From: Chitinimonas arctica
Lineage (GTDB): Bacteria > Pseudomonadota > Gammaproteobacteria > Burkholderiales > Chitinimonadaceae
Assembly: GCF_007431345.1 (NCBI RefSeq)
Contig: NZ_CP041730.1
Coordinates: forward strand, 1,674,001 to 1,738,000
DNA length: 64,000 bases
Direction of reading: 5' to 3'
The notes under the pieces are model-generated. The model did no database searches, had not been told where the DNA came from, and saw only the letters and a program-made list of their open reading frames with translations. The position numbers were made by a program, and so were the translations under genes. This document shows, in pieces, positions 1 through 10,274 of this stretch (position 1 is the first letter of the stretch; each line of letters starts with the position of its first letter).

Positions 1-1723
1 CGGCGTCGTCCATGGCGGTGGTTTCGGTGATTTCCAGCGTCAGACAGGTGGCCGGCACACCATGGCGCGCCAAGGTGTCGCGCACCATGTCCACCAACAG
101 TGGATGGCGGAACTGCACCGGCGACAGATTGACCGCCACCTTCCAATCTACATAGCCGAGGTCCAGCCAGGCGCGCATCTGGGCGCAAGCAGCATTCAGG
201 ACCCAGGCACCGATCGGTACGATCAGGCCGTTCTTCTCGGCCAGGCCGATAAAGGCCATGGGTGCGACGGTGCCGCGGGTGGGGCTGTACCAGCGTATCA
301 GGGCTTCCACACCCAGCATGCGGCCGCTGACGGCGTCGAATTTGGGCTGGTAATGCAGGCGGAATTCTTCGCGGGCGATTGCCTGGTGCAATTCGTTCTG
401 CAGCAGCAATTGGTCGCGTACATTGTGATTCATGGAGCTTTCGAAAAAGCGGAAGCCATTGCGGCCGGACTGCTTGGCGGCATACATCGCGGCATCGGCA
501 TTGGTCAGCAGGGTACGGCCATCTTCGCCATCCAGGGGGTGCAGCGCCACCCCGATGCTGGCCGAAACCCGGATATCGTGCAGACCGATCCGGTAGGGCT
601 GCCCCACTGCCATCACCAAACGCTCGCACAATTCGGCCACGCTGGCCGCCTCCTCCATGCCTTCGGCGACCACCACGAACTCGTCGCCGCCGATGCGCGC
701 CAGGGTGTCCTGCGGGCGCAGGCTGTCGGCCAGCCGCATGGCGACTTCGATCAGCAGCAGATCGCCGATGTGGTGCCCGAGCGAATCATTGACCGCCTTG
801 AAACCGTCGAGGTCGGCAAATAGCACGGCATAGTGGCTATCGCCGCGCTCCGCCTTCTTCTCCGCCTGGTTGAGCCGGTCTTCGAGCAGGATACGGTTGG
901 GCAGCTTGGTCAGATTGTCGTGCAGGGCCAGCAGGGTCAGCTCGGCATTGGCCTTGGCCAGGGAATCGGCCAACAGGGCGGTGCGCGATGCCATGCTGGC
1001 ATCCAGGACCGAAATACTCAGCGCGATGCCCAGGACCGCCGCGCTGGTGACCACCACCAGGACGGTCAGCAGATCGGGATTGAGGCCGCCGATGGCGGCC
1101 GTGCAAACGCTGCCCAAGGGGAAGTTGGCCGCGCCCATGCCGGTATAGTGCATACCGACAATGGCCAGCCCCATGATGCCGGCGGCGCCAGCCCGCCACA
1201 GCCGCACCCGGGGCGCCTCGAACTTGAGCCGGAACGCTATCCACAGGGCAGCGCCGGCGGCAGCGATGGCAATCGCCACCGATGCGGTGAACCAGGCCGG
1301 GTCCCAGCGAATCGCCGGCATCATCCGCATGGCCGCCATGCCGGTGTAGTGCATGCCGCAGATACCCAAACCCATCAGGATGGCGCCGCGCGTCAGGCGC
1401 AGGGTGGGCAATTCCGCGTGATTGATCTGTTCAAGCGCGAACCAGGAAACGGCGATGGCGATCAGCAGGGACAGCAGGGTCAGCGAAAAGTCATAACCCA
1501 GTGGAATGGGCAGGGTAAAGGCCAGCATGCCGACAAAATGCATGGACCAGATACCCACGCCCATGGCAAAGGCGCCGCCGGCCAGCCACCAGGATCTGGC
1601 GACACCGCGGCTGCAGGCCATTCTGGCAGCCATATCAAGCGCGGTGTAGGACGCCACGATGGCAACCAGCAACGAGATCAAAACCAGCAGAGGTTGGTAC
1701 GAACCGGTCAGCATGCTTGTCAT
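1..1723 (-). CDS. MHYT-GGDEF-EAL cyclic-di-GMP signalling protein, 3' end outside window
   Basis: Membrane-anchored regulator of cyclic di-GMP. The ATG at 1723 opens a hydrophobic MHYT sensor region with the motifs MHFVGM, GMHYTGMAA and GMHYTGMG. These histidine/methionine repeats are thought to bind a metal and sense a diatomic gas. A GGDEF domain follows: DNLTKLPNR marks its start and the GGDEF signature is intact near residues 345-349, so diguanylate cyclase activity is possible. The EAL domain carries VEAL (Glu about 473) and, near the window edge, LEITET, so the phosphodiesterase half looks functional as far as it is visible. The protein runs off the left edge after about 574 residues. 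It has no close operon partner; tesA ends 115 bp upstream on the same strand. Confidence 0.9.
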   Translation of the reverse strand, partial: MTSMLTGSYQPLLVLISLLVAIVASYTALDMAARMACSRGVARSWWLAGGAFAMGVGIWSMHFVGMLAFTLPIPLGYDFSLTLLSLLIAIAVSWFALEQINHAELPTLRLTRGAILMGLGICGMHYTGMAAMRMMPAIRWDPAWFTASVAIAIAAAGAALWIAFRLKFEAPRVRLWRAGAAGIMGLAIVGMHYTGMGAANFPLGSVCTAAIGGLNPDLLTVLVVVTSAAVLGIALSISVLDASMASRTALLADSLAKANAELTLLALHDNLTKLPNRILLEDRLNQAEKKAERGDSHYAVLFADLDGFKAVNDSLGHHIGDLLLIEVAMRLADSLRPQDTLARIGGDEFVVVAEGMEEAASVAELCERLVMAVGQPYRIGLHDIRVSASIGVALHPLDGEDGRTLLTNADAAMYAAKQSGRNGFRFFESSMNHNVRDQLLLQNELHQAIAREEFRLHYQPKFDAVSGRMLGVEALIRWYSPTRGTVAPMAFIGLAEKNGLIVPIGAWVLNAACAQMRAWLDLGYVDWKVAVNLSPVQFRHPLLVDMVRDTLARHGVPATCLTLEITETTAMDDA

Positions 1724-1838
1724 TCGCCCGAATGCTAGCTGCAAGCATAGAGGGGACAAGTTGGCTCTGCCAACGCGGCACGCGCCCGGCCGGCAATATA
1801 TTTTATTTGAATCGCTATCGCCGATCCATGCAGGACGG

Positions 1839-2433
1839 CTATTTGACCAGTGGCGCGACGACCGGCCAGACATTCGCCAGCAGACGCGGCTGCGCTGCGG
1901 CGATAGGATGCAATTGGTCGGATTGGAACATATTCGGCTGATCGGCGATGCCGTCGAACAGGAAGGGCGGCTCGGCCAGCTTGTATTGCTTGGCCAGCTC
2001 GCCGTACATGGCATCGAACTTGGCGGTGTAGGGCCCGCCGAAGTTCGGCGGCAGGCGGATGGCGATCAGCGCGACTTTTGCCCCGGCACGACGGGATTGT
2101 TCGATGATGGCGGCCAGGTTCTGCCGGGCAGTCTCGACCGGCAGGCCGCGCAGCCCGTCGTTGGCGCCCAGCTCCACCAGCACCACGGCCGGCTTATGCC
2201 GTTGCAGGGCCGCCGGCAAGCGGGTCAGGCCGCCTGCGGTGGTTTCGCCCGACTGGCTGGCATTGATTACTCGCCAGCCCGCCCCAAGCTTCTGCTGTAG
2301 CAGGCTGGGCCAGGCTTGTTCCATTCGCAGGCCGTAGCCGGCCGAGAGGCTGTCACCGAATACCATGATGGTCTTGGCATCAGCCGCCGCGGCGGATCCA
2401 AGCAAACCGAAAAACATACTCAAGAACAGAACA

Positions 2434-2444
<11 letters not shown>
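1839..2444 (-). CDS. tesA: Arylesterase / lysophospholipase L1 (TesA family, GDSL hydrolase)
   Basis: SGNH/GDSL serine hydrolase of 201 residues, probably periplasmic, acting on thioesters and lysophospholipids. The GTG start at 2444 is chosen because AAGGA lies just upstream and it gives a clean signal peptide (ARIVLFLSMFFGLLGSAAAA). Catalytic blocks are visible: FGDSLS (Ser32), GAND (oxyanion Asn) and DxxH near the C-terminus (Asp176, His179). It is divergent from ybbA, the same arrangement as tesA-ybbA-ybbP in E. coli. The two start regions overlap by 11 bp, which is unusually tight. An upstream in-frame extension to 2546 would overlap ybbA heavily and lacks a signal peptide at its start, so it is rejected. 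Confidence 0.93.
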
Positions 2445-3155
<711 letters not shown>

Positions 3156-3159
<4 letters not shown>

Positions 3160-5621
3160 AGGGCTGGTCCTTGGCCTGGCGCTGGCTCAAGCGCGACCTG
3201 GCGGGAGGCGAGCTGACCGTGATGGCGATCGCCCTGGTCGTGGCCATCGCCGCCATGAGCAGCGTCGGCTTTCTTACCGACAGGGTGAAGCAGGTCCTGC
3301 AAAGCCAGGCCGACCAGTTGCTGGCAGCCGATCTGGTCATCAACTCCAGCCAGGCGATACCGGACGAGTTCATCCGGGAAGCGGACCGGCGCGGCCTGCG
3401 CCGTGGGGCCACGACCATCTTCCCCAGCATGGCGCAGACCGAAAGCCGCGCGCAGATGATCACCGCCAAGGCGGTCTCCGACAGCTACCCGCTGCGCGGC
3501 CAGGTCAAGTTGCGGCAAGGTGCGGTGGAAATACCGGCCAGTCACATCCCCCGGCCGGGCACCGCCTGGGCCGATCAAAGGTTGTACGACACGCTGGGCC
3601 TGCAAGCCGGCGCGACGCTGCAACTGGGTGAAAGAAAGCTGGTTCTGGCCGGTGTGCTGGCGCGCGAACCGGACGGCGCCATGGATCTGTACAACTTTGT
3701 CCCCAGACTGATGTTCAACGAAGCAGATCTACCGGCCACCCAGCTGATCCGGCCCGGCAGCCGGATACGCTACCGCCTGTTGCTGGCGGGCGCGCCGGCC
3801 GAGATCGCCGCCATGCGCGACTGGTTGAAACCACGCCTGAAATTGGGCCAGCGGCTGGAAAGCGTGCAAGAGGCCAGGCCCGAGATCAAGGCGTCGTTGG
3901 ACCGGGCCGAGCGCTTCCTGCGGCTATCGGCCCTGATCAGCGTCTTCCTGGCGGCGGCTGCCATCGCCCTGGCGGCGCGGCGCTATGTCGAGCGCCACCT
4001 CGATGCGGTCGCCTTGCTGCGCACCCTGGGCCAGACCCAGCGCGATATCGTCGCCTTGTTCCTGCGCCAGTACGCCCTATTGGCGCTGGTCTCGATCAGC
4101 ATCGGGGTAGCCGCCGGCTGGCTGGCCCAATTCGCCCTGGCCCATCTGCTGGCCGGCTTCTTCGACAGCGCCTTGCCGCCCGCCGGTCCCCTGCCGGCCC
4201 TGGCGGGCGCCGGCGTGGGCATCACGCTGCTGTTCGGCTTCTGCCTGCCGCCGCTGCTGCGCTTGCGTGGCATCTCGCCCCTGCGGGTGATCCGGCGTGA
4301 TGCAACCCCGCCCGGCAATGCGCCGCTGGCAACCCTGCTCGGCGTCGCCACGCTCGCCGGGCTGATCAGTTGGCAAGCCGGCGAAACCACCCTCGCGCTA
4401 CTGGCGCTGGGCGGTCTGGCCGGCACGGTCGGCCTGGCCGCGCTGGCGGCCTGGTGCCTGGTATGGATCACGCCGCGACTGCCGCTGCCCGCCAGTGTCG
4501 GCTGGCGTTTCGGCCTGGCCAACGTGGCGAGGCGGCGGGGTTTGAGCGTGGCCCAAATCGTGGCCCTGTCGCTGGGACTGATGGCCATGATGCTGTTGAC
4601 CGTGGTGCGCAACGATTTGCTGGCCGCCTGGAATAGCTCGCTCCCGGCCGATGCGCCAAACCGCTTTATCATCAATATCCAGCCGGAGCAGCGCGCCGCC
4701 CTGGCCGCAGGATTCCAGGCGGACGGCCTGCCCGCGCACAGTTTCGCACCCATGATACGGGCCAGGCTCACCGCCATCGCCGGCAAGCCGCTCGATCCGT
4801 CGAAGTACCGCGACGAGCAGGCCAAGCGCTTGGCGGAACGGGAGTTCAACCTGTCCTGGGGAGAAAGCCTCCGCAGCGACAACCGTATGGTGGCAGGCAC
4901 CGCATTGCGCGACGACCAGCCCGGCTGGTCGGTGGAAGAAGGACTGGCGAAATCGCTGGGCATCAAATTGGGCGATCAGCTCAGCTTCGATATCGCCGGC
5001 ACCGGCTATACCGCGCCGGTCCGCAATTTGCGCAAGGTCGGCTGGGACTCGTTCCGGGTCAATTTCTTCGTGGTCGGCAGCAGCTCGCTGTTACGTGATC
5101 AGCCGGCCAGCTATGTCACCAGCTTCTACCTGCCGGAAAACCGGGCCCAGTTCGCCACCGGCCTATCGCGGCAGTTTCCCAACCTGACCGTGGTCGATGT
5201 CTCGGTCATCCTGGCGGAAGTCCGCAGCGTGCTGGATCGGGTGTTGGCAGCCGTCGAGGTGGTGTTCGTCTTCAGCCTGGCGGCGGGGGTGGCGGTGCTG
5301 TACGCGGCCACCTTGGCTACCCACGACGAGCGCAAGCAGGAAGTCGCCATCTTGCGCACGCTGGGCGCATCGCGCCGCATGATAGGGCAAGCGGTCAGTG
5401 CCGAGCTGCTGCTGGTCGGCGGACTGGCGGGATTGCTGGCGGCGGCCGCGGCACTGGCGATGGGCGCCCTGGCGGCCACGCAGCTGTTCTCGCTACCGGC
5501 CACCATTAGCTGGTGGTTGTTGCCCGGCGGTTTGGTCATGGGTGCTTTGGCCGCTCGCTTCGCTGCGGCGCCCTTGCTCAACCGGGTGCTGCGTACGCCA
5601 CCTTTGCGGGCATTGCGCTGA
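3156..5621 (+). CDS. ybbP: FtsX-like ABC permease (YbbP family)
   Basis: Inner-membrane permease of 821 residues and partner of YbbA. It begins MKGWSLAWRWLKRDL at the ATGA overlap with ybbA. One hydrophobic segment sits near residues 20-40, then a long periplasmic region. Clustered membrane helices follow around residues 265-460, a second periplasmic region, and a final three-helix FtsX-type block ending in LNRVLRTPPLRALR. Two FtsX-like permease halves match the family. A strong hairpin just after the stop closes the operon. Confidence 0.92.
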
Positions 5622-5640
5622 TCCCACCGCGTGCAGGAAA

Positions 5641-5670
5641 GAAACAGCCGGCAAGTTTGCCGGCTGTTTC
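5641..5670. terminator. Bidirectional terminator between ybbP and the S9 peptidase
   Basis: Perfect 14-bp inverted repeat (arms gaaacagccggcaa / ttgccggctgtttc) around a 2-nt centre. It lies between two convergent stop codons (5621 and 5680). The A-rich side and the TTTC side suit both strands. Confidence 0.85.
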
Positions 5671-5679
5671 TCGTTCCAA

Positions 5680-7551
5680 CTAAGTACCCAGGTGCTTTTT
5701 GAAGAACTTCTCCATCGCCTCATACGCTTCAAAACGATTTTCCTGGTTGCGGAAGCCGTGGCCCTCGTTTTCCTTGACGATGTATTCCACGTCCACGCCA
5801 CGTTGCTTGAGTGCAGCCACGATCTGATCGGATTCGGCGATATTCACGCGCGGATCCTTGGCGCCCTGCAAGACCAATAGAGGCGCTTTGATCTTGTCCA
5901 CATGGAAGACCGGCGAAGCCGCTTCCATCTGTGCCTTGTCCTTTTCCGGGTCGCCCACCATTTCGTGCACCTGCTCGAGGTAGTGTTTCCAGTATGGCGG
6001 AATGGTCTTCATGAAGGTAAACAGGTTGCTGACGCCGACATTGTCCACCGCGCATGCGTACAGGTCCGGGGTAAAGGCCACGCCGGCCAAAGTGGCATAG
6101 CCGCCGTAGCTGCTGCCGTAGATGCAGATCCGTTTCGGATCGGCGGTACCTTGCTTGACGAGGTAATCGACGCCATCGCTAACATCGTCCTGCATGGCCT
6201 TGCCCCACTGCTTGAACGATGCCTGCCAGAAAGCCTTGCCGTAGCCGGTGGAGCCACGGAAGTTCATCTGCAATACCGCATAGCCGCGATTGGCCAGGAA
6301 TTGCACTTCCGGATTGAAGCCCCAGCTATCGCGGGCCCACGGTCCGCCATGGGGATTGACGATAACGGGCAGGTTCTTGCTCTCGCGGCCGGACGGTACG
6401 GTCAAATAGCCATGGATGGTGAGGCCGTCGCGGCTCTTGTATTCAATAGGCTGCACCTTGGCCATCTGCGCTTCGGGCAGCCAGGGTGTCACCTCCGCCA
6501 GCTTTTCCAGGCGGCCGGTCTTGCTCTCGTAGAAGTAACGCGCGCCGCGGGTGCGGTCATTCCAGGTGGAAACGATCCAGTTCTGCTCACTCTTGTCGCT
6601 TTCCAGGCGGATCTCATAGCCGGGCAGTTTGGCCTGCAGCTTTTCCACCATGGCCTTGGTCTGCGCATCGAAGAAGTGCGTCTGCTCCTTCCAGGTTTCG
6701 AAGGTCGAGCTGGTCAACACCTTGCGCTTTTCCGAGTAGGCCAGCTTATCCACATCCACGTCGTCCCGTTGGAACACCACCTTCACTTCCTTACCGGTGC
6801 GTGGGTCCAGTTCGACGATGGCCTGCTTGTCGCGATTGAGATTCGACGCAACGTAGAGACGTTTATTGTCGAAGGTGAACAGCAGGGGTTCCAGCTGCTC
6901 CTTGAAACTGGTGGTCAGCACCACCTTGAAGGGCGATTTTTCGTCGGTGCGATACAGCAGCGAGCTGTTCACGCCATCGGTACTGACCGCCGCCCGGATG
7001 CGCCCCAGGTGATCGGTGGTCCATTGGGTGATATTGCCGGGGTTTTCCGCCACCATTTTCAATTTGCCGGTCTTGATATTCAGCCGATAGGCATCGAAGA
7101 CCTCCGGATTGCGCTTGTTCAGGCCAATCAAGACATCGGTCGGATGGTCGTCCAGCTCATCGATGATTTCGGCCCGTACCTTGCCGAACGGCGTCATGTC
7201 GCGGGTCGTCTTGCCCTCGCGGTCCACCACATAGAGGTGGAAATTCTCGTCGCCGCCGTTGTCCTTCACGTACAGCAGATGATCGTTGCCCTTCCAGCCG
7301 TAATTGCGGATATCGCGATCCGTCACCGATGTCACCCGCTTCGCCTCGCCACCTGGCTTCATCACATGCACATTGAGGCGGTTCTCGAACGGCTGGGTAA
7401 ACGAAATGAACTTGCCGTTGGGCGAAATCCTGAAATTGGTCTTTTCCGGATTCTTGAAGAAATCCTGCAGCGGGATGTGCGGCGATTCGGCGGCATAGGC
7501 CGGCATCAGGGCAAATGCACCGGCTACGGCGGCGGCGAGCATGCTTTTCAT
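5680..7551 (-). CDS. S9 family serine peptidase (prolyl oligopeptidase / acylaminoacyl peptidase type), secreted
   Basis: Exported peptidase of 623 residues. The start at 7551 is set by GGAGAA upstream and a signal peptide (MKSMLAAAVAGAFALMPAYA). The N-terminal half is WD/beta-propeller-like (for example FRISPNGKFISFTQP). The C-terminal alpha/beta hydrolase domain has the nucleophile motif GSSYGG (Ser481), an Asp in QGAKDPRVN and His598 in NEGHGF, completing the triad. Similar proteins in proteobacteria take up or degrade oligopeptides in the periplasm. It is transcribed alone. A perfect 20-bp palindrome lies 47 bp upstream of the start and is probably its operator. The long open frame on the opposite strand is a codon-bias shadow. 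Confidence 0.92.
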   Translation of the reverse strand: MKSMLAAAVAGAFALMPAYAAESPHIPLQDFFKNPEKTNFRISPNGKFISFTQPFENRLNVHVMKPGGEAKRVTSVTDRDIRNYGWKGNDHLLYVKDNGGDENFHLYVVDREGKTTRDMTPFGKVRAEIIDELDDHPTDVLIGLNKRNPEVFDAYRLNIKTGKLKMVAENPGNITQWTTDHLGRIRAAVSTDGVNSSLLYRTDEKSPFKVVLTTSFKEQLEPLLFTFDNKRLYVASNLNRDKQAIVELDPRTGKEVKVVFQRDDVDVDKLAYSEKRKVLTSSTFETWKEQTHFFDAQTKAMVEKLQAKLPGYEIRLESDKSEQNWIVSTWNDRTRGARYFYESKTGRLEKLAEVTPWLPEAQMAKVQPIEYKSRDGLTIHGYLTVPSGRESKNLPVIVNPHGGPWARDSWGFNPEVQFLANRGYAVLQMNFRGSTGYGKAFWQASFKQWGKAMQDDVSDGVDYLVKQGTADPKRICIYGSSYGGYATLAGVAFTPDLYACAVDNVGVSNLFTFMKTIPPYWKHYLEQVHEMVGDPEKDKAQMEAASPVFHVDKIKAPLLVLQGAKDPRVNIAESDQIVAALKQRGVDVEYIVKENEGHGFRNQENRFEAYEAMEKFFKKHLGT

Positions 7552-7597
7552 GGGTTCTCCAGAGTGGGCACCATCTTGGCGGTGATGCCCCACTATA

Positions 7598-7617
7598 AAC
7601 ATACCAATTGGTATGTT
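7598..7617. promoter_or_regulatory. Perfect 20-bp palindrome, candidate operator for the S9 peptidase gene
   Basis: Each half reads AACATACCAA and is an exact mirror of the other. It lies 47-66 bp upstream of the S9 peptidase start and 36 bp past the end of exonuclease III, i.e. where the peptidase promoter should be. The symmetry fits a dimeric repressor of TetR or similar type. No regulator gene is adjacent, so the protein that binds is unknown. Confidence 0.6.
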
Positions 7618-7652
7618 CAAATTACCAAAGACCTGCTGTGGTGCCGATGCTG

Positions 7653-8423
7653 CTAAGTACGCAGGGTCGCCACGACCGGCGCATGGTCGCTGGGCCGCTC
7701 GTGGCGGCGTGGTTCGAGATCGATCTCGCAGGCGCTGCAGATCGCCGCAAGGGGTGCCGACAGCAGGACATGGTCGATGCGCAGACCGGCATTGCGCCGG
7801 AAGCCCGCCGCACGGTAATCCCACCAGCTGAACAGCTTTTCCGGCTGTTCGAACAGACGGAAACTATCCACCAGCCCCAAGCCAAGCAGTTGCTGGAAGC
7901 GCTCGCGCTCCGGTGGGCTGACCAACACATCGCCGGCCCATTTGGCCGGATCGTGGACATCCCGGTCATCCGGCGCGATGTTGTAGTCGCCGACCAGGGC
8001 CAGGCGAGGATGGCGGGCCAGCTCTTCGCCCACCCAGGCGATCAGGGCGTCCAGCCAGGCCAGCTTGTACGGATACTTTTCCGAATCGAGCGCCTGCCCA
8101 TTCACCACATAGGCGCCAATCACCCGTACGCCGTCCACCGTGGCGGCGATCACGCGTTTTTGTGGATCGGTGAAATTGGGCAAGTTGAGTTGCACATCGG
8201 ACAGCGGCGAGCGCGCTATCAAGGCCACGCCGTTATAGGTTTTCTGGCCGGTGAAGGCGACATGGAAACCGGCTGCCTCGATCTCGGCGCGCGGAAAGGC
8301 GTGGTCTTCCTGCTTGGTCTCCTGCAGCGCCAGCACCGTCACTTCCGGCCTGGCCGCCAGCCAGTCGAGTACCTGCGGCAGGCGAACCTTGAGGGAATTG
8401 ACGTTCCAGGTGGCAATTTGCAT
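7653..8423 (-). CDS. xth: Exodeoxyribonuclease III
   Basis: AP endonuclease / 3'-5' exonuclease for base-excision repair, 256 residues. Family blocks are present: TWNVNSLKVRL at the N-terminus, LQETK (metal-binding Glu), GDYNIAP (catalytic Asp/Asn), RIDHVLLS, and the C-terminal SDHAPV with the catalytic His. The start at 8423 (MQIATWNVNSLK) is fixed by homology to the family N-terminus; upstream frame has no conserved sequence. Monocistronic. It ends just upstream of the palindrome that precedes the peptidase gene. Confidence 0.95.
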   Translation of the reverse strand: MQIATWNVNSLKVRLPQVLDWLAARPEVTVLALQETKQEDHAFPRAEIEAAGFHVAFTGQKTYNGVALIARSPLSDVQLNLPNFTDPQKRVIAATVDGVRVIGAYVVNGQALDSEKYPYKLAWLDALIAWVGEELARHPRLALVGDYNIAPDDRDVHDPAKWAGDVLVSPPERERFQQLLGLGLVDSFRLFEQPEKLFSWWDYRAAGFRRNAGLRIDHVLLSAPLAAICSACEIDLEPRRHERPSDHAPVVATLRT

Positions 8424-8589
8424 GACGTGACTTATCCGGTTGGTGTTTGAGCCCGAATGCGGGCGCGCCCGGCCAGGCAAGCGCAGGGCGGGCATTTGGG
8501 CAATTTTGTCTGATTTCCGGGAAGACGCCAGCGGTGATGCCGAAAAAATTACGCACGGCGCCCAGCGGGGACAAACGGACGAGCCATGC

Positions 8590-8614
8590 AAAAACGGCGG
8601 GGTGAGCCGCCGTT
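8590..8614 (-). terminator. Rho-independent terminator of the DUF4124 gene
   Basis: Arms aacggcgg / ccgccgtt around a 6-nt loop. Read on the minus strand it is followed by TTTTT. It sits 22 bp past the stop of the DUF4124 gene. Confidence 0.8.
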
Positions 8615-8635
8615 CAGGTGAGGTCAGACCATCGC

Positions 8636-9184
8636 TCAGGGCTTCTTGGCGGCGGGCTGCGGAGCTGTCCCGGCCGGCGCAGGCGCTGCGGCGGCAGCGG
8701 GTTGCTGGCCCTTCAGGGTGGGATCGCCAGACTTGGCATAACCGCCCGAATCCAGCGCAGCTGCCCAAGCCGACTCGCTAAAGCCCTTGAGCGTGCTCTC
8801 GCCGACTTGCAGCGACGGCACCATGGCTTCGCCGGTCAGCTTTTTCAACTGGTCGTAATCGGCCGTGCTGGCTTGTGGATTGCGCAGCGAATACGGCACG
8901 CCGCGCTTGGCCAACATGGTGCGGGCGCTGTCGCAAGCATCGCCGCAGTTATTGATCCAAAGGGTGACCGGGTTCTTGCGGACGGCTTCGCGGGTAATGA
9001 AATTCCCCCCGCTGGTTTGCACCACATTGCCTTTGACATCTTTCACATCGGCCTTTTGACCGGGCTGCGGCTGGTCGGAAAACACGACGTTGCCGCTCGC
9101 GTCTTTCCATGAATAGACCTTGGCGGCATGGGCCATGGGCAACGCCAAGGCCAAGCCCAGGGTGATAAGTGCGGACAGCTTCAT
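8636..9184 (-). CDS. DUF4124 protein with a glutaredoxin-like domain, secreted
   Basis: 182 residues. A signal peptide (MKLSALITLGLALALPMAHA) is followed by a DUF4124 module (KVYSWKDASGNVVFSDQP, residues about 21-45), a short domain typical of betaproteobacterial envelope proteins. Residues about 70-145 resemble a glutaredoxin/thioredoxin fold: PVTLWINNCGDACDSARTML, a cis-Pro region MVPSL, and a helix GFSESAWAAAL. The two cysteines are spaced C-x3-C (CGDAC) rather than the usual CPYC, so redox activity is uncertain. The tail is Ala/Pro-rich. CGGAGT is upstream of the start. It is divergent from the DUF2520 gene. Confidence 0.75.
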   Translation of the reverse strand: MKLSALITLGLALALPMAHAAKVYSWKDASGNVVFSDQPQPGQKADVKDVKGNVVQTSGGNFITREAVRKNPVTLWINNCGDACDSARTMLAKRGVPYSLRNPQASTADYDQLKKLTGEAMVPSLQVGESTLKGFSESAWAAALDSGGYAKSGDPTLKGQQPAAAAAPAPAGTAPQPAAKKP

Positions 9185-9407
9185 AAGTGACTCCGAAAAT
9201 GCGTAACGGCGATGACGTTGGAATTATATGCGAAGGCTACAGCGGGTGTGAGGCCTTTCGTAAACAGCCACTTCCAAGGGGGCACGGTGGTCGCCGAAGC
9301 AGGCGAAGCGGACTTATCCACAGCAGGAACACGCTCGGCGCGCGGGTTACCGCGGCAGGCTCTGTCCTGCATGCGATAATCCGCTGTCGTCTTTGGTTCC
9401 CGCCCTT

Positions 9408-10274
9408 ATGCTCCTCCCCAGTCTCAATCTGATTGGCCCCGGCCGCCTTGGCCGCAGCCTCGCCCGGCTTTGGCACGATGCCGGGCTACTGCGCATTGCC
9501 GGCGTGGTCGCCCGCCAAGCCGGCTCCGCGCAAGACGCCATTGCCTTTATCGGCGCAGGGCAGGCCATGACGCTGGCTGAACTGCCGCCCGCCGACTTTA
9601 CGCTGATCGCCACCCCGGACGATAAATTAGCGGAAATCGTGACCGCGCTAAGCAGGCACTCCCTCATCGGCGGCGGCGATGTGGTGTTCCATGCCAGCGG
9701 CGCGCTGAGCAGCGAACTGCTGGCGCCGCTGCGGACGCGATCGCAACTGCTGGCCAGCATTCACCCGCTCAAATCGTTCGCGCAACCGGCCCACGCCATC
9801 ACCGATTTTGCCGGTACCTATTGCGGCTGCGAAGGCAACGCCGAGGCGGTGAGCAAGCTGGTCGCGCTATTCGAAGGTATAGCCGGGCAATGTTTCAGCC
9901 TCAAGGCCGAAAACAAGACGCTGTACCATGCCGGCGCCGTGCTGGCGTGCAACGATCTGGTCGCCCTGATGGAAACCGCACTGCGCTGCATGAGCATGGC
10001 CGGGCTGACGCGCGAACAGGCTTGGCGGGCGTTGCGCCCGCTGGTGGATGGCAGCCTGGCCAATCTCGACCGCCTGCCCACCGACGCAGCACTGACCGGT
10101 CCGATCGCCCGAGGCGACACCGGCACCGTGGCCCGTCAATTGGCCGCCGTCCGCCAGTTCGACCCGGCGGTCGCCGATACCTACCTGGCCTTGGGCCGGG
10201 TGGCGCTGCAACTCGCCGCCCTGGACGAAACACAGCGGAGCCGGTTGGCCGCGCTATTGGAGACCTCGCCATGA
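9408..10274 (+). CDS. Rossmann-like / DUF2520 domain oxidoreductase-like protein
   Basis: 288 residues. The N-terminal NAD(P)-binding motif LIGPGRLGRSLARLW starts a Rossmann fold, with LIATPDDKLAEIV and FHASGALSSELL following as in the F420 oxidoreductase/6PGDH-like group. The C-terminal half is DUF2520 (SIHPLKSFA, AENKTLYHAGAVLACNDLVAL). Family members are annotated only as putative ketopantoate reductase relatives and the substrate is unknown. ATG at 9408 is chosen; a TTG 15 bp upstream is possible and neither has a good ribosome site. The stop overlaps the trmO start (ATGA), so the two are coupled. Confidence 0.82.
   Translation: MLLPSLNLIGPGRLGRSLARLWHDAGLLRIAGVVARQAGSAQDAIAFIGAGQAMTLAELPPADFTLIATPDDKLAEIVTALSRHSLIGGGDVVFHASGALSSELLAPLRTRSQLLASIHPLKSFAQPAHAITDFAGTYCGCEGNAEAVSKLVALFEGIAGQCFSLKAENKTLYHAGAVLACNDLVALMETALRCMSMAGLTREQAWRALRPLVDGSLANLDRLPTDAALTGPIARGDTGTVARQLAAVRQFDPAVADTYLALGRVALQLAALDETQRSRLAALLETSP

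Noticed and set aside
5902..7656. A 584-codon plus-strand open frame opposite the S9 peptidase
   Set aside because: The minus strand encodes a full family member with catalytic triad. The opposite frame is His/Gly-rich shadow sequence typical of GC-rich DNA.
9314..9322. Perfect DnaA box TTATCCACA (also at 14594-14602) as a sign of a replication origin
   Set aside because: Single boxes 5 kb apart, no cluster, no AT-rich unwinding element with dnaA/dnaN or parAB nearby.
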